From: Dactylorhiza incarnata
Taxonomy: Eukaryota; Streptophyta; Magnoliopsida; Asparagales; Orchidaceae
Assembly (NCBI GenBank): GCA_033032865.1
Contig: JAWHQI010000263.1
Location: forward strand, 1,860,001 to 1,924,000
Reading direction: 5' to 3'
DNA: 64,000 nucleotides
Shown here: positions 54,013-64,000 of the stretch, in pieces
Layout: each line of letters starts with the position of its first letter
How positions within the stretch are numbered: position 1 is the first letter of the stretch
The notes under the pieces: model-generated
Told to the model about the DNA's origin: nothing
Seen by the model: the letters and a program-made list of their open reading frames with translations, nothing else
The model's database searches: none
Position numbers and translations under genes: made by a program

Positions 54013-56750
54013 TGGTTCCATGCTTCAAAGGTTGTCCCTGAGCAGACCCGCTGATCAGGCTCTCACCTAGCTGGCAGGGCCGAAGGCTCACTCGGTGGCA
54101 GGTTCCATGCTTCAAAGGTTGGCCCCGAGCAGACCCGCTGACCAGGCTCTCACCTAGCTGGCAGGGCCGAAGGCTCACTCGGTGGCAGGTTCCATGCTTT
54201 AAAGGTTGGCCCCGAGAAGACCCGCTGACCAGACTCTCACCTAGCTGGCAGGTTCCATGCTTCAAAGGTTGGCCCCGAGCAGACCCGCTGACCAGGCTCT
54301 CACCTAGCTGGCAGGGCCGAAGGCTCACTCGGTGGCAGGTTCCATGCTTCAAATGTTGGCCCGGAGCAGACCCGCTGACCAGGCTCTCACCTAGCTGGCA
54401 GGGACGAAGGCTCACTCGGTGGCAGGTTCCATGTTTCAAAGGTTGGCCCCGAGCAGACCCGCTGACTAGGCTCTCACCTAGCGGGCAGGGCCGAAGGCTC
54501 CCTCGGTGGCAGGTTCCATGCTTCAAAGGTTGGCCCCAAGTAGACCCGCTGACCAGACTCTCACCTAGCTGGCAGGGCCGAAGGCTCACTTGGTGGAAGG
54601 TTCCATGCTTCAAAGGTTGGCCCCGAGCAGACCCGCTGACCAGGCTCTCACCTAGCTGGCAGGGCCGAAGGCTCACTCGGTGGCAGGTTCCATGCTTCAA
54701 AGGTTGGCCCCGAGCAGACCCGCTGACCAGGCTCTCACCTAGCTGGCAGGGCCGAAGGCTCACTCGTTGGCAGGCTCCATGCTTCAAAGGTTGGCCCCGA
54801 GCAGACCCGCTGACCAGTCTCTCACCTAGCTGGCAGGGCCGAAGGCTCACTCAGTGGCAGGTTCCATGCTTCAAAGGTTGGCCCCGAGCAGACCCGCTGA
54901 CCAGGCTCTCACTAGCTGGCAGGGCCGAAGGCTCACTCGGTGGCAGGTTCCATGCTTCAAAGGTTGGTCCCGAGCAGACCCGCTGACCAGGCTCTCACCT
55001 AGCTGACAGGGCCGAAGGCTCACTCGGTGGCGGGTTTCATGCTTCAGAGGTTGTTCCTGAGCAGACCCGCTGACCAGGCTCTCACCTAGCTGTCAGGGCC
55101 GAAGGCTCACTCGGTGGCAGGTTCCATGCTTCAAAGGTTGGCCCCGAGTAGACCCGCTGACCAGGCTCTCACCTAGCTGGCAGGGCCGAAGGCTCACTCG
55201 GTGGCAGGTTCTATGCTTCAAAGGTTGGCCCCGAGCAGACCCGCTGACCAGGCTCTCACTTAGCTGGCAGGGCCCAAGGCTCACTCTGTGGCAGGTCCCA
55301 TGCTTCGAAGGTTGGCCCCGAGCAGACCCGCTGACCAGGCTCTCACCTAGCTGGCAGGGCCGAAGGCTCACTCGGTGGCAGGTTCCATGCTTCGAAGGTT
55401 GGCGCCGAGCAGACCCGCTGACCAGGCTCTCACCTAGCTGGCAGGGCCGAAGGCTCACTCGGTGGCAGTTCCATGCTTCAAAGGTTGGCCCCGAGCAGAC
55501 CCGCTGACCAGGCTCTCACCTAGCTGGCAGGGCCGAAGGCTCACTCGGTGGCAGGTTCCATGCTTCAAAGGTTGGCCCCGAGCAGACCCGCTGACCAGGC
55601 TCTCACCTAGCTGGCAGGGCCGAAGGCTAACTAGGTGGCAGGTTCCATGCTTCAAAGGTTGGCCCCGAGCAGACCCGCTGACTAGGCTCTCACCTAGCTG
55701 GCAGGGCCGAAGGCTCACTCGGTGGCAGGTTCCATGCTTCAAAGGTTGGCCCCGAGTAGACCCGCTGACCAGGCTCTCACCTAGCTGGCAGGGCCGAAGG
55801 CTCACTCGGTGGCAGGTTCCATGCTTCAAAGGTTGGCCCCGAGCAGACCCACTGACCAGGCTCTCACCTAGCTGGCAGGGCCGAAGGCTCACTCGGTGGC
55901 AGGTTCCATGCTTCAAAGGTTGGCCCCGAGCAGACCCGCTGACCAGGCTCTCACCTAGCTGGCAGGGCCGAAGGCTCACTCGGTGGCAGGTTCCATGCTT
56001 CAAAGGTTGGCCCCGAGCAGACCCGCTGACCAGGCTCTCACCTAGCTGGCAGGGCCGAAAACTCACTCGGTGGCAGGTTCCATGCTTCAAAGGTTGGCCC
56101 CGAGCAGACCCGCTGACCAGGCTCTCACCTAGCTGGCAGGGCCGAAGGCTCACTCAGTGGCAGGTTCCATGCTTCAAAGGTTGGCCCCCAGCAGACCCGC
56201 TGACTAGGCTCTCACTAGCTGGCAGGGCCGAAGGCTCACTCGGTGGCAGGTTCCATGCTTCAAAGGTTGGCCCCGAGCAGACCCGCTGGCCAGGCTCTCA
56301 CCTAGCTGGCAGAGCCGAAGGCTCACTCGGTGGCAGGTTGCATGCTTCAGAGGTTGTTCCCGAGCAGACCCGCTGACCAGGCTCTCACCTAGCTGGCAGG
56401 GCCGAAGGCTCACTCGGTGGCAGGTTCCATGCTTCAAAGGTTGGCCCCGAGCAGACCCGCTGACCAGGCTCTCACCTAGCTGGCAGGGCCGAAGGCTCAC
56501 TCGGTGGCAGGTTCCATGCTTCAAAGGTTGGCCCCGAGCAGACCCGCTGACCAGACTCTCACTTAGCTGGCAAGGCCGAAGGCTCACTCTGTGGCAGGTC
56601 CCATGCTTCGAAGGTTGGCCCCGAGCAGACCCGCTGACCAGGCTCTCACCTAGCTGGCAGGGCCGAAGGCTCACTCGGTGGCAGGTTCTATGTTTCAGAG
56701 ATCAGCCCCGAGCGAAATCACAGACCAGGCTTACACCTAGCTGGTAAGGT
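54013..56750. repeat. 87-bp tandem array, about 31 copies
   Basis: Consensus unit words in order: GGTTCCATGCTTCAAAGG, TTGGCCCCGAGCAGACCCGC, TGACCAGGCTCTCACCTAGC, TGGCAGGGCCGAAGGCTCAC, TCGGTGGCA. One unit near 54182-54255 lacks 24 bases, and a few lack one base (54907, 55466, 56213). The last unit is diverged. Because 87 is 29 codons, frames stay open on both strands (up to 311 codons), but they are broken by the single-base changes and there is no bias for synonymous change visible. The array lies between pol and the antisense genes. Confidence 0.95.
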
Positions 56751-57233
56751 AGGAAGGGAAAGCCTTAAAATGAGGAATTGAAGTAAGGCAAAGTCAAACC
56801 CCGGGAGGGCGAATGATGCAAACCGAGGACAGCATTCGGCCGGCGGTTGCGCAGCGAACACACTTCCGTTCGAGGAGTCGCGAAATGCAAAAAGCAAAAA
56901 GCAACACACGAAGCGAGAAGTCCAGTCTCCTCACCTAGTGTCGATTCATACGAAAACCCCCCGATCTAAGCGAATGGATGGCAGGGGCAAGACAGTCTAT
57001 ACTTCCTTCGGTACTCAGCGAGTGCCCGACACGACTACGCAACGTTATGCCGTCCTAGCGAGCCTAGCGAGAAACAGAAGCAAAACGATTGCGCAATGAT
57101 CAATAAAAACTATCACATAGACAAAATGGGGAAAAAAGGCCCCGAATATATCCACCGGGCGAGCCAACAAAAACCCTCGCAAAAAATTATCACAAGAATA
57201 ATTGTTCATAAAAAAGGTTAGCAAGCTCTCGCC
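56751..57233. other. Element C, region between array and antisense gene 2
   Basis: No gene is seen. Runs from the last diverged 87-bp unit to the stop of antisense gene 2; probably its 3' untranslated region. Confidence 0.5.
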
Positions 57234-59145
57234 CTCATTTGCGAGAAGGGCTGTCGCTCTCATCCGAGCCCAGGGAGATGACTTCATCACTCGGGGGAAA
57301 GTCCTCGCCGTCCGGGAAAGGTACTGGGAGGAAAATGTCCGGCACGACCTGGTGCGCCAACAGCGTCTCGGCCCCCTCCTTCAGGTACCCGCCGTCGAGG
57401 AGGGCCCGCAGCGTATGCTCTGCAGCAGCCTGAGCACTCTCCTACATCAGCTCCTCGAACTCGGAATTCGAGTAGGAGTGCCTTTTGCTTCCTTCGCCAA
57501 GGTCCTGAGCGGAATTCGCCTGCAGGCGCCGGATGTCCTCCTTCAGCCCCCGATTCTCCTCGTCCAAGCCCGCCACTCGAACGCACAACATCTCGGCACT
57601 GGTGGTATCCTGCGGAGAGAAGAATAGTCAGAAAGGTGGGAGAGAGCAGTGGTTAGCAAGTCCAGGGAAGAGATCATACCTCCCGGATGGGGCGACTAGC
57701 GAGTAGGGCCTCAGCGGCATCCAGCTTCTCTCTCAATGCTCGGGCCTCCGCTGAGGCACTCGTCTGATTCGCATCCACCTAGCTGATGCTCCGCGCGAAA
57801 CTGATGCTCCGACGAGAGGACATGTGTGCGAGTTCAGGCGATCGAAGGAGAGCCCGCGCTGTCTCGTGGGCTAGCACCTGGGTGTTCTCGGCGTCGAACA
57901 CCTCGGCGTCGTCACGACCGTATAGGGCGTAGGCTAAAGCGAAGGCCTCGCCGCTGGCGATATCGGTCTTGATCCACGATGGATGAAGGGGTCGAGAGGG
58001 ATACCCGGTTGTTGTTCCGGTCCCACTTAACAAGGGGAGCTCCCACTGGATCCATGAATTTTTCGCCGTTGGAAAAATTACGGTGATCTCTCGGCAGGGG
58101 CCCTGAAGAGGTTCCCGCGTGAGGAACAGAGGTCCTCGTCGGAACGTTCGCCCCCAGAATCTCGCCCGGGGCCTCCTTCCCTTTTGAGGCCGGGGTGGCC
58201 TTGTCCTTCGACGATGGGGGGACCTTCCCGTTCTTCGAGGAGGAGGGGAGCGCGGCCGAGTTCGACTTTCACTTATAGCCACTGGCCTTGGAAGGAGCCA
58301 AGTCCTCTCGACAGGCATCGACGACAGCACGCGCGGAGGACAACGAATGCCCCAGAGCCGCTCCGGCAGGGCGCGGAGGGTTCAGCGGGAAGTCACGAAC
58401 ACCTGTAATCAGAGAAGAGCGCTCGGTAATTAAGGCGAGAAGGAGGGAGAGTAAAGTCATGCGAAGACTGCCCCAGCCTACCTTCGCCCGGCGGAATGGG
58501 CGGGAGCGAATCCACATTCCTCCGGAGGTGGATGACGTCCATGCCCTGCTCTAGGATAAACTGGTGGAGCTTAGGCTCATGACCGCCCATCGATGGGGGC
58601 CGAAAGGTCGACTCCTCCTCCTACACCGACGCGTAGAGGACATTCCCGAAGTTCCCGCTAACGAACACGAACCGGCGAAGCCAGTACTCATGGTTCTTAT
58701 TGGCGAGACCGGCCACCTTCAGAGGATTTTGGCCCGAGAAGAAGGAGGTTCCGTGCTTCGCGCGGAAGGTGAAGAGTTTGCGGAAGACGGGGAGGCTGAA
58801 CTCGATCCCTTCTTCCCGGAGATAGCAAGCGAACCCCACCAGCATGGCAATGGAGTTCGGGTTGAGCTGGGCGGGAACAACTCCGAAGTACCGGAGCGTC
58901 TGGCGGACTTCCGGCCAAATAGGGAGGCGGAACCCCACCTCGAAGTGCTCTAGCGGGATGGCGAGGGTCCCGGGAGAGAAGGAATTGATGCGATCAACGG
59001 GTTCCGGACGGGTCGCGGTGAATTCCCCCGGGATGTAGTTCGCGATAGTGGTCAAGAGAGCCTCCTCGGTGAGGTCGCAGGGGTCGAAATCGTGGTCTGC
59101 GAAAGCGCTGGCGCATTTTCCCCTTCCATCCGGTTCACCGCCCAT
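57234..59145 (-). pseudogene. Element C antisense gene 2, 'putative gypsy type transposon' domain protein
   Basis: ATG 59145 opens exon 1 (to 58482), with LEHFEVGFRLPIWPEV, LRYFGVVPAQLNPNS and GFACYLREEGIEFSLPVF, matching the exon 1 of the element B gene and the Transposase_28 family. A TAG at 58621-58623 interrupts it. A donor at 58481 and acceptor at 58403 give a 79-base intron. Exon 2 has a K/S/P-rich region with a TAA (near 58271) and a frameshift, then IASGEAFALAYALYGRDDAEVF and ETARALLRSPELAH. The last exons (57780-57234) encode a coiled coil and an acidic end, with a TAG near 57445. It is dead, but the parts are in the same order as in B. Confidence 0.7.
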
Positions 59146-59612
59146 CTCACAAAGGTTGAATGGAGGAGCTCGCGCGAGGGTGAGAGGTGCGAAAGCAGTC
59201 GGCGGATGAGGAAGATGGAGGCGGGTTAAGGCATAATAAATAAAGTTGGTGAGAGCCTATTTATAGAAAAGCACGAAAAAGTAATCATTTCCTCGGGCGG
59301 CGGGTGAGCCGATGGTGACGGCACTCCCCCGACGCCTTGGAATCCGAGCCGGCCTGTTTTCGCCCAAACGTTTTCAAGGGCTCGGCGAATGATCTTTCCT
59401 CAGAATACCGCAAGGTAGGAAGTTAGATTAGTTGGGCGGAAAGCAAGGCAAGGCGTTAACCCACAGCGGAAACGAAAGAAATATAAGTAAAAGGCGAGAT
59501 CAAGAATAAAGCTATCATCCGCAGAACTCAGAAAATAATTACAGAACCAAAGTCTTGCAGAGTTTCCCGAAGGTGTCGAGAGGAAAAGCAGGAAGGGGTG
59601 GGGATCAGCAGA
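59146..59612. other. Promoter and intergenic region between the two antisense genes of element C
   Basis: No frame is seen. It holds the TATA box of antisense gene 2 and, presumably, the 3' end of antisense gene 1, which runs in the same direction. Confidence 0.5.
59256..59267 (-). promoter_or_regulatory. TATA box of antisense gene 2, element C
   Basis: Minus strand CTATAAATAGGC stands about 110 bases before the ATG at 59145. The counterpart in element B (35128) has almost the same sequence and distance. Confidence 0.68.
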
Positions 59613-60897
59613 CTAATGCTCTAGCCAATGCCATCGACCCCAACCTCGAGTATCAACGACCGGAGGCACCCTCAGGTTGTAGTACGCGGTCATTGCGGTA
59701 ATCTCCTGGTTGGCTAAGTGCAGCTGGTCCCTCGCCCGCGCAGCATGCCTCCCGGGAGAAAGCTCCCCACCCTCAGCACCCAAGCGTTCCACCTCAGCGA
59801 GAAGGCGAGCGTAATCCCGTCGGAGGACTTTAAGCTCGCGAGCGGTCTCCATCCGCTGACCGTCCAGCTGACCAGCGAATTCCCGCTGCATAAAGATGAG
59901 CTTCCCCAGCACTTCCTTCATTCGCTCCCTCATGGTATGAACATCGGTGGGGTCGCCCAGAAAATCCTCAAGCTCTCCGGGTGAAGGGGGTGGCGAGACC
60001 ATTCCTTCTCCGCCGTCGTAGAACCCCATGGGGGAGGCCTTCCGGTGACCTGCGAGAACGAAGATCTTTCGCTTCAAAAAATGGGGGATAAAATCCGGGC
60101 GTGGCCAAGAAGGCTACCAACCTGGTACGGGCTCGTGCTGCCTAGGGGGGCGAGACGTCGAGGGATTCACCTCAAAGATGCTGGTCGTGGGATGAAGTGA
60201 CTTACCTTTCCCTGGTCGGAAGGGTTCCAGATTGATGGCGGGAATGGCAGGCTGATCAGAGGCAGGAGGAGCGCGACCGTGGTCCATCGCCGGTGAGCCC
60301 CCGCGCCCGTTCGCAGAAGTAGGGGTTCCCGGGCGAAAGGGAGAGCGGAGATGAGTAAGGGTCAATCCCGCGGTGCCCGAGACGAGGGCTGCGGAAAGCA
60401 GCAATTAGAACCAAGGAACAGTAAGAGCGTTCACAGTACACGGGACGCTACCTGTTTGAAGTCGGGTCCCGCTAGGAGGGATTGAAGAAGAGAGATTGAG
60501 GGCCGGCGAGGTTCTCATATCGGCGGGCGGAGGTGGCACAATTTTCAGCATGGCGACACCACAGCTCTCCTCGGTATCCAGCGCCTCCTGCGAGTGGTCC
60601 CACGCCATCGGGAAATGTCATCTCAAGGAAGAGCGAAGAGGCAACGTGAAATGAAAGTACCTGCATTCGGAGGTCGGGGGGAGAGGGGACGGCCGGATGG
60701 GGAGACTTCGAAGCGGAATCTCCCTCCACCCGACTCCGACGGACGGCCAGGGCCCTCCTGGAGCGAAAGGGAGCGCTGGGGTCCCTTCTCGAGGAGAGCC
60801 AGGGAGCGAACCGGGCAGCCTTGGGGGGATCCTTTCCCGGGGCCGTCGCAAGCGAGTCTACCTTTGACGGCGATACCAGTTTAGATGATGGTTCCAT
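59613..60897 (-). pseudogene. Element C antisense gene 1 (coiled-coil protein)
   Basis: ATG 60897 starts MEPSSKLVSPSKV and a serine, proline and arginine-rich exon that ends at CGAATGCAG|GTACTTTC near 60660. A middle exon near 60600-60450 ends at a donor CAG|GTAGCG. The last part (60077-59613) encodes PPPSPGELEDFLGDPTD and then a coiled coil with REFAGQLDGQRMETARELKV and VERLGAEGGEL. The order (proline/serine-rich, then coiled coil) is that of antisense gene 1 in element B. Exon borders in the middle are inferred. No catalytic motif is seen. Confidence 0.5.
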
Positions 60898-60986
60898 GGG
60901 AACCCTTCGAAATAGCAAAAAGTTGGAGCGCGGGAGGAAACACTGCAGCAGGGAAGAAGGCTTTTGGAGAAATGGCTCGGGCCCGA

Positions 60987-60996
60987 GATATATATA
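60987..60996 (-). promoter_or_regulatory. TATA-like box of antisense gene 1, element C
   Basis: CTTATATATATC on the minus strand, about 95 bases before the ATG at 60897, inside the element about 115 bases from the 3' LTR. Confidence 0.5.
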
Positions 60997-61089
60997 AGGT
61001 AGAAGTGAGACCCACAGGAAGATTCTGTCCAGGTCAGCAGACACTCATCGAATACTGGGTTGGACTGTTCTTTCCGAGCGGATGACCCG

Positions 61090-61109
61090 CTCGCAAAGAG
61101 CGGGGATTG
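61090..61109 (+). promoter_or_regulatory. Element C polypurine tract
   Basis: CTCGCAAAGAGCGGGGATTG, identical over 20 bases to the tract of element B, lies directly before the 3' LTR. Confidence 0.92.
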
Positions 61110-61905
61110 TGTACAACCCCATATTCGCCGAGTGGGCCCCCAGACCCGAAAGGAGGGACCAAGGGACAAGAGTCGTACCCCATAGACCATTCGCCCAAGT
61201 CAAGGGAAGGGGCAGACCACAGGGCGAATGTGGTCCCTCCCTCAAAGCACCCGCGTGGCGGTAAGGGGTGTAGGCGAATGAAGAGTAGCAATAGGCGAGA
61301 AGGTCTGCGAGTGACACCTTCGCGGACCACCCGCCCAGGGCTCAGGAGCGCCCGACGAGCGTGAGCAGGTTGAGCATCTCGTGTGCGAGCACTCGCCCGA
61401 CCAAACGAAGCGAGAGGGGAGTCTGGCGAGTGGTGCTCTCACAGACCACTCGCCCCCAAGGGCCGTTAGGTGGAAATGACCTAGATACCCCTGGTGGGCT
61501 GCCGATAGCCCTTCAGAACAGCGAAGTTTGGCTGTTAGCAGACCAATCTGGGGTGCGGTTAATAAAACCAGAAGGCGGATTCATGTTATTTGCAGACCAG
61601 TCTGGAGAATCTATAAATAGACCCTTAAGGGCGCCTTGGAGGAGGACCGATTTTAGAGAGAATCCTCTCCTCCAGACAGGTTTTGGTTGGCTGCTAGTGC
61701 CCTCCAAGGTGCCCGGCTGAGCTTTGGTTTGGGAGGGGAAGCTCTCTAAGATCTTCCGGGTGTGTGGCGGGACCTCCTCGCTACAGCCTTGGGTCTGTTC
61801 TAGTTTTCTCGTCCACCGTCAGGAGAGTTTGGTGAGAGAGAAGTAAGCGCCGGCTACACCCCCCAGTGGGTCCGAACTCAAGGAGACCGGTTGTCGGTTT
61901 CAACA
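61110..61905 (+). repeat. Element C, 3' LTR
   Basis: 796 bp, TGTACAACCCC to GGTTTCAACA, followed by the GCAGC duplication. Confidence 0.93.
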
Positions 61906-61910
61906 GCAGC

Positions 61911-62637
61911 CCTCACACACATGGCCGTCGCCGTAAGAAGAGAGATTGGGCAGGCCAGACACTAGACACTTCGCCACTATCATCTTCAACTTATCCATCC
62001 CCACGTGACCTAGCCTCTCATGCCAGATCGATGCGCCGTCGTTGGTCTTCAGCTTGTCCACGTAGGCACTTACAGATAAAACATACAAGTCCTTCACCCT
62101 TCTCCCGGTGAGCGTGACATCAGCATCAACTGAAGACAGGTTCTTCAGGAACTTCACCTCCTTCGGTTTGAACAACACATGGTATCCTGCATCCACTGCA
62201 TTCGCAACTGAGAAGAGGTTCTTCTTCATGCCCGGCACGTGATACACACTCTTCAGTGTCACGGGCTTCTCTTCACTTCCCAGGGATACCATCCCTTCCC
62301 TCTCAACTGGATGCACCGTATCATCCGCCGTGATGATAGCATCAGTTCCACCATATGCCTTCAAGGAGGCAAACTTAGACACATCTCCAGTGAGATGGTG
62401 CCCGCAACCAGAGTCCACTATCCAGTCGTTCTCAAAGCTGACGGAGGCTAAGGCATCGACCGACGTTGTCATCATCTCAGCCAAGAAGCAGTTGTCTCCG
62501 CCTTCACCACCCTGATGACCTCCACCTCTTCCTCCACCTCTTCCTCCACCTCTTCGATGGTCTCCACCTCTCTGGCGGTATCCCTCTCTCTCAGCAACAT
62601 GAACGGCCTTGAGATTAAACCGGCACTCCTTTGCCAT
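61911..62637 (-). pseudogene. Element D protease and GAG-pre-integrase region
   Basis: Minus frame: a G/R/D-rich stretch, then copia protease with WIVDSGCGHHLTG (catalytic Asp), YHVPGMKKNLFSV, and the GAG-pre-integrase block IWHERLGHVGMDKLKMI leading to HVCEGC, the zinc-binding start of integrase. Element C cuts the codon string here. Reading resumes at 49602 with the next residues QFGKSHRLPF. The protease would cut the gag-pol polyprotein. Confidence 0.88.
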
Positions 62638-63425
62638 ATGCCCGTACTTCTTGCAGGCAAAGCAGAGGGGTCTCCCCCTCTGGTCATATGGAGGAAGTTC
62701 TCCCTAACTCTCTGAGAGGACGTTGAAGGTCCATCTCTGGAGTTCTTCTTCTTCTTCTTGTCCCAAGGCTTCCTCTTGCCTGAGAACAATGCCTCGCTAT
62801 CTCCCCTTGAGATAGACACTCCTGCCATCTGATTCGCCAAGCTCTTCTGTGACGACAGCAAGTTCTCTAGCTCCAGTAAGGTGGGCTGAGCAGCCCATCC
62901 TTGCACAGATGTGATAAACGAAATATACTCCTTCCGCACACCTCGGAGTATGTGCCTCTTCATCTTCGCCTCAGAGATCGGCTCATCAGGATCCAAAGCC
63001 GAGATCTCTGCACATAAGTTCTTCACCTTCAAGAAGAAGGTGGATATAGACAACTCTCCCTGAGTGGACCGCGCCAACTCATTCTCAAGGAACTGTAGCC
63101 GCGCTACGTTCTTCTTGTTGAATAGCCCATCAAGGGCACTCCAGATCTCTGACGCTGACTTGCACCCCATGATGTGGTCAAACAAGTCAGGAGAGATAGC
63201 TCTCTTCAAGGTGAACTCCGCTTTGGCGTTGGTCTTCCTCCACGCCCTCACTTCTGGACCATTGTCATCGATTGGAAAAACTTCTGCCTGATATTCTCCT
63301 CCAATGACCTCCCATAGGTCCTCTCCAAGTAGGTAACTCTCCATGCATGACTTCCACTTCTTGTAGTTGGTCTGGATGAGCAGCTCAATGCCTAGTCCTC
63401 TCGCATAACCTCCTCCGCCTTCCAT
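62638..63425 (-). pseudogene. Element D gag
   Basis: The likely start is ATG 63425 (MEGGGGYARG), about 50 bases past the PBS. The frame has NYKKWKSCMESYLLGEDLWE, DHIMGCKSASEIWSALDGLF and FLENELARSTQGELSISTFF, the UBN2/copia gag pattern, then a K-rich region. A frameshift near 62690 in GGGGGAGACCCC moves into the frame with the CCHC knuckle CFACKKYGHMAKEC. Gag would coat the genomic RNA. Apart from the shift the frame is open. Confidence 0.87.
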
Positions 63426-63475
63426 CTTGGATGTCAACCTTGAAACTAGATAACACACTACGCTTCGCCAACCTC

Positions 63476-63487
63476 GCTCTGATACCA
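63476..63487 (-). promoter_or_regulatory. Element D primer-binding site (initiator tRNA-Met)
   Basis: Minus strand TGGTATCAGAGC follows the LTR with no spacer. Confidence 0.93.
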
Positions 63488-64000
63488 TGTTAAATTTTTC
63501 GTGCTGCTACCAATCAAGTACACCAACGATGAACAAAGAGAGCTATATTATAACTAGGCAAACAATTTACAATATAGACACGCTGAATACAAGGTGCATA
63601 CACCTTGATTCACAACAGCTGAGATAAAGATAGAAAAACTTGTCGCGGACAAGGTCCGCTTCTCCACTTAGTGTCGTTGAGCTTGTCAACGCACTCTCCA
63701 CTTCACAACACACTCAACCTGCACTCTCCACCTCACAGTGCACTCTTCACCTCTCGCTGAGGTACGGGTTGGGGGTTGGACTCTCTTGGGGTGTAGTCAC
63801 ACACCCACTCTCTCTCAACTCTTCTCTTCTCTCTCACACTCCTCTTCACTTTCACACTCCTCTTCACGTTCACACTCCTCTTTTTTTTCTTTTTATCTCT
63901 ACTAAAGGGGGGGGGGGTATTTATAGGCAACCACATACATAGGAGGAATGGGGGGGGGGGGGGGGAATGCACACACCTAACACATGCACTCGCCCCCCCC
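63488..64000 (-). repeat. Element D, 5' LTR (cut by the window end)
   Basis: Aligns with the 3' LTR from 46048 on. It has an extra G-run and about 30 bp (TATTTATAGGCAACCACATA) near 63918-63945 not present in the 3' LTR, and that insert holds the TATA-like word. The window ends in a C-run, so the rest is outside. Confidence 0.9.

Larger units (their letters stand above)
49608..61905 (+). mobile_element. Element C: Ty3/gypsy Tat-lineage element with antisense genes and 87-bp array
   Basis: LTRs of 796 bp (49608-50403 and 61110-61905) are flanked by GCAGC (49603-49607 and 61906-61910). Plus strand order: LTR, tRNA-Phe PBS, gag-protease, RT, end of integrase, tandem array, two genes on the minus strand, PPT, LTR. 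The element split a TGC-CAA codon pair of element D pol without other loss. RNase H and the integrase core are deleted, so it is non-autonomous. It is related to B by PBS, PPT, LTR start and antisense genes. Confidence 0.93.
46048..64000 (-). mobile_element. Element D: Ty1/copia element, runs past the window, interrupted by element C
   Basis: The left (3') LTR is 46048-46946; the right (5') LTR begins at 63488 and continues beyond 64000. On the minus strand the order is PBS for initiator tRNA-Met, gag, protease, integrase, reverse transcriptase, RNase H, PPT. Integrase before reverse transcriptase is the copia order. Several stops and frameshifts, plus the 12.3-kb insertion of element C in pol, make it dead. 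Left TSD is GAGGG; the right one is outside the window. Confidence 0.9.

Noticed and set aside
55462..56376. Plus-strand frame of 304 codons and minus-strand frames of 121-311 codons over the 87-bp array, as a repeat protein
   Set aside because: The unit length is a multiple of three, so any frame without a stop stays open on both strands. Single-base losses break the frames, and no start or promoter context was seen.
54013..56750. CRISPR array
   Set aside because: There are no unique spacers; the whole 87-bp unit repeats, and the sequence is plant retrotransposon DNA.

Overview
This is a stretch of nuclear DNA from a plant, almost certainly an angiosperm, made almost entirely of transposable elements. 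The signs are plant LTR-retrotransposon lineages, primer-binding sites that match plant tRNA-Asp, tRNA-Phe and initiator tRNA-Met, Tourist-like and hAT elements with target-site duplications (TSDs), and spliced reading frames. I cannot name the species. No complete host gene is visible. The nearest is a two-exon 5' gene fragment at about 11.6-12.0 kb.

Layout. (1) Positions 1-13.7 kb are AT-rich intergenic DNA with small elements: Tourist-like MITEs (637, 6841, 9562, 10815), other inverted-repeat elements (3124, 8540, 12266, 12757), a hAT element (9333-10292, 8-bp TSD), a copia-like LTR tail with an array of short hairpins (1825-2011), and a GC-rich LTR-like block (7181-8212). (2) A second GC-rich block starts at 13715 and was split by later insertions; its other pieces lie at 44974-44997 and 45904-46047. 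(3) Element E (14565-44968, TSD CCGAC) is a minus-strand copia/Sirevirus-like element with a gag relic and no visible pol. It holds two more elements. Element A (18148-29530, TSD CATAC) is an unusual LTR-internal-LTR-internal-LTR array of a gag-only element with a tRNA-Asp primer site. Element B (32358-42936, TSD TTAAC) is a Ty3/gypsy Tat-lineage element. (4) A hAT-like element (45006-45895) follows. (5) Element D (46048 to beyond the window) is a minus-strand Ty1/copia element with a damaged gag-pol. It is interrupted exactly between two codons of pol by element C (49608-61905, TSD GCAGC), a plus-strand Tat element.

How the pieces relate. B and C are cousins. Both have a tRNA-Phe primer site, the same polypurine tract, LTRs beginning TGTACAACCC, sense gag-pol, and, between pol and the 3' LTR, two genes on the opposite strand with their own TATA-like boxes and introns. 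Sense and antisense genes converge on repeat-rich DNA: 36-bp repeats and long duplications in B, and about 31 copies of an 87-bp unit in C. Neither element is autonomous now. B lost protease and most of reverse transcriptase, joining gag in frame to the RT connection/RNase H region. C lost RNase H and the integrase core. The order of events is clear: the GC-rich locus came first, then E and D, then A and B inside E and C inside D.

The observations most worth following are the paired antisense genes with conserved architecture, the compensatory hairpin array at 1.8-2.0 kb, the three-LTR array A with an acidic zinc-knuckle protein and palindrome arrays in its LTRs, the 87-bp array, and the recurrent ACTCGCC/ACTCGGC motif shared by elements of different superfamilies.
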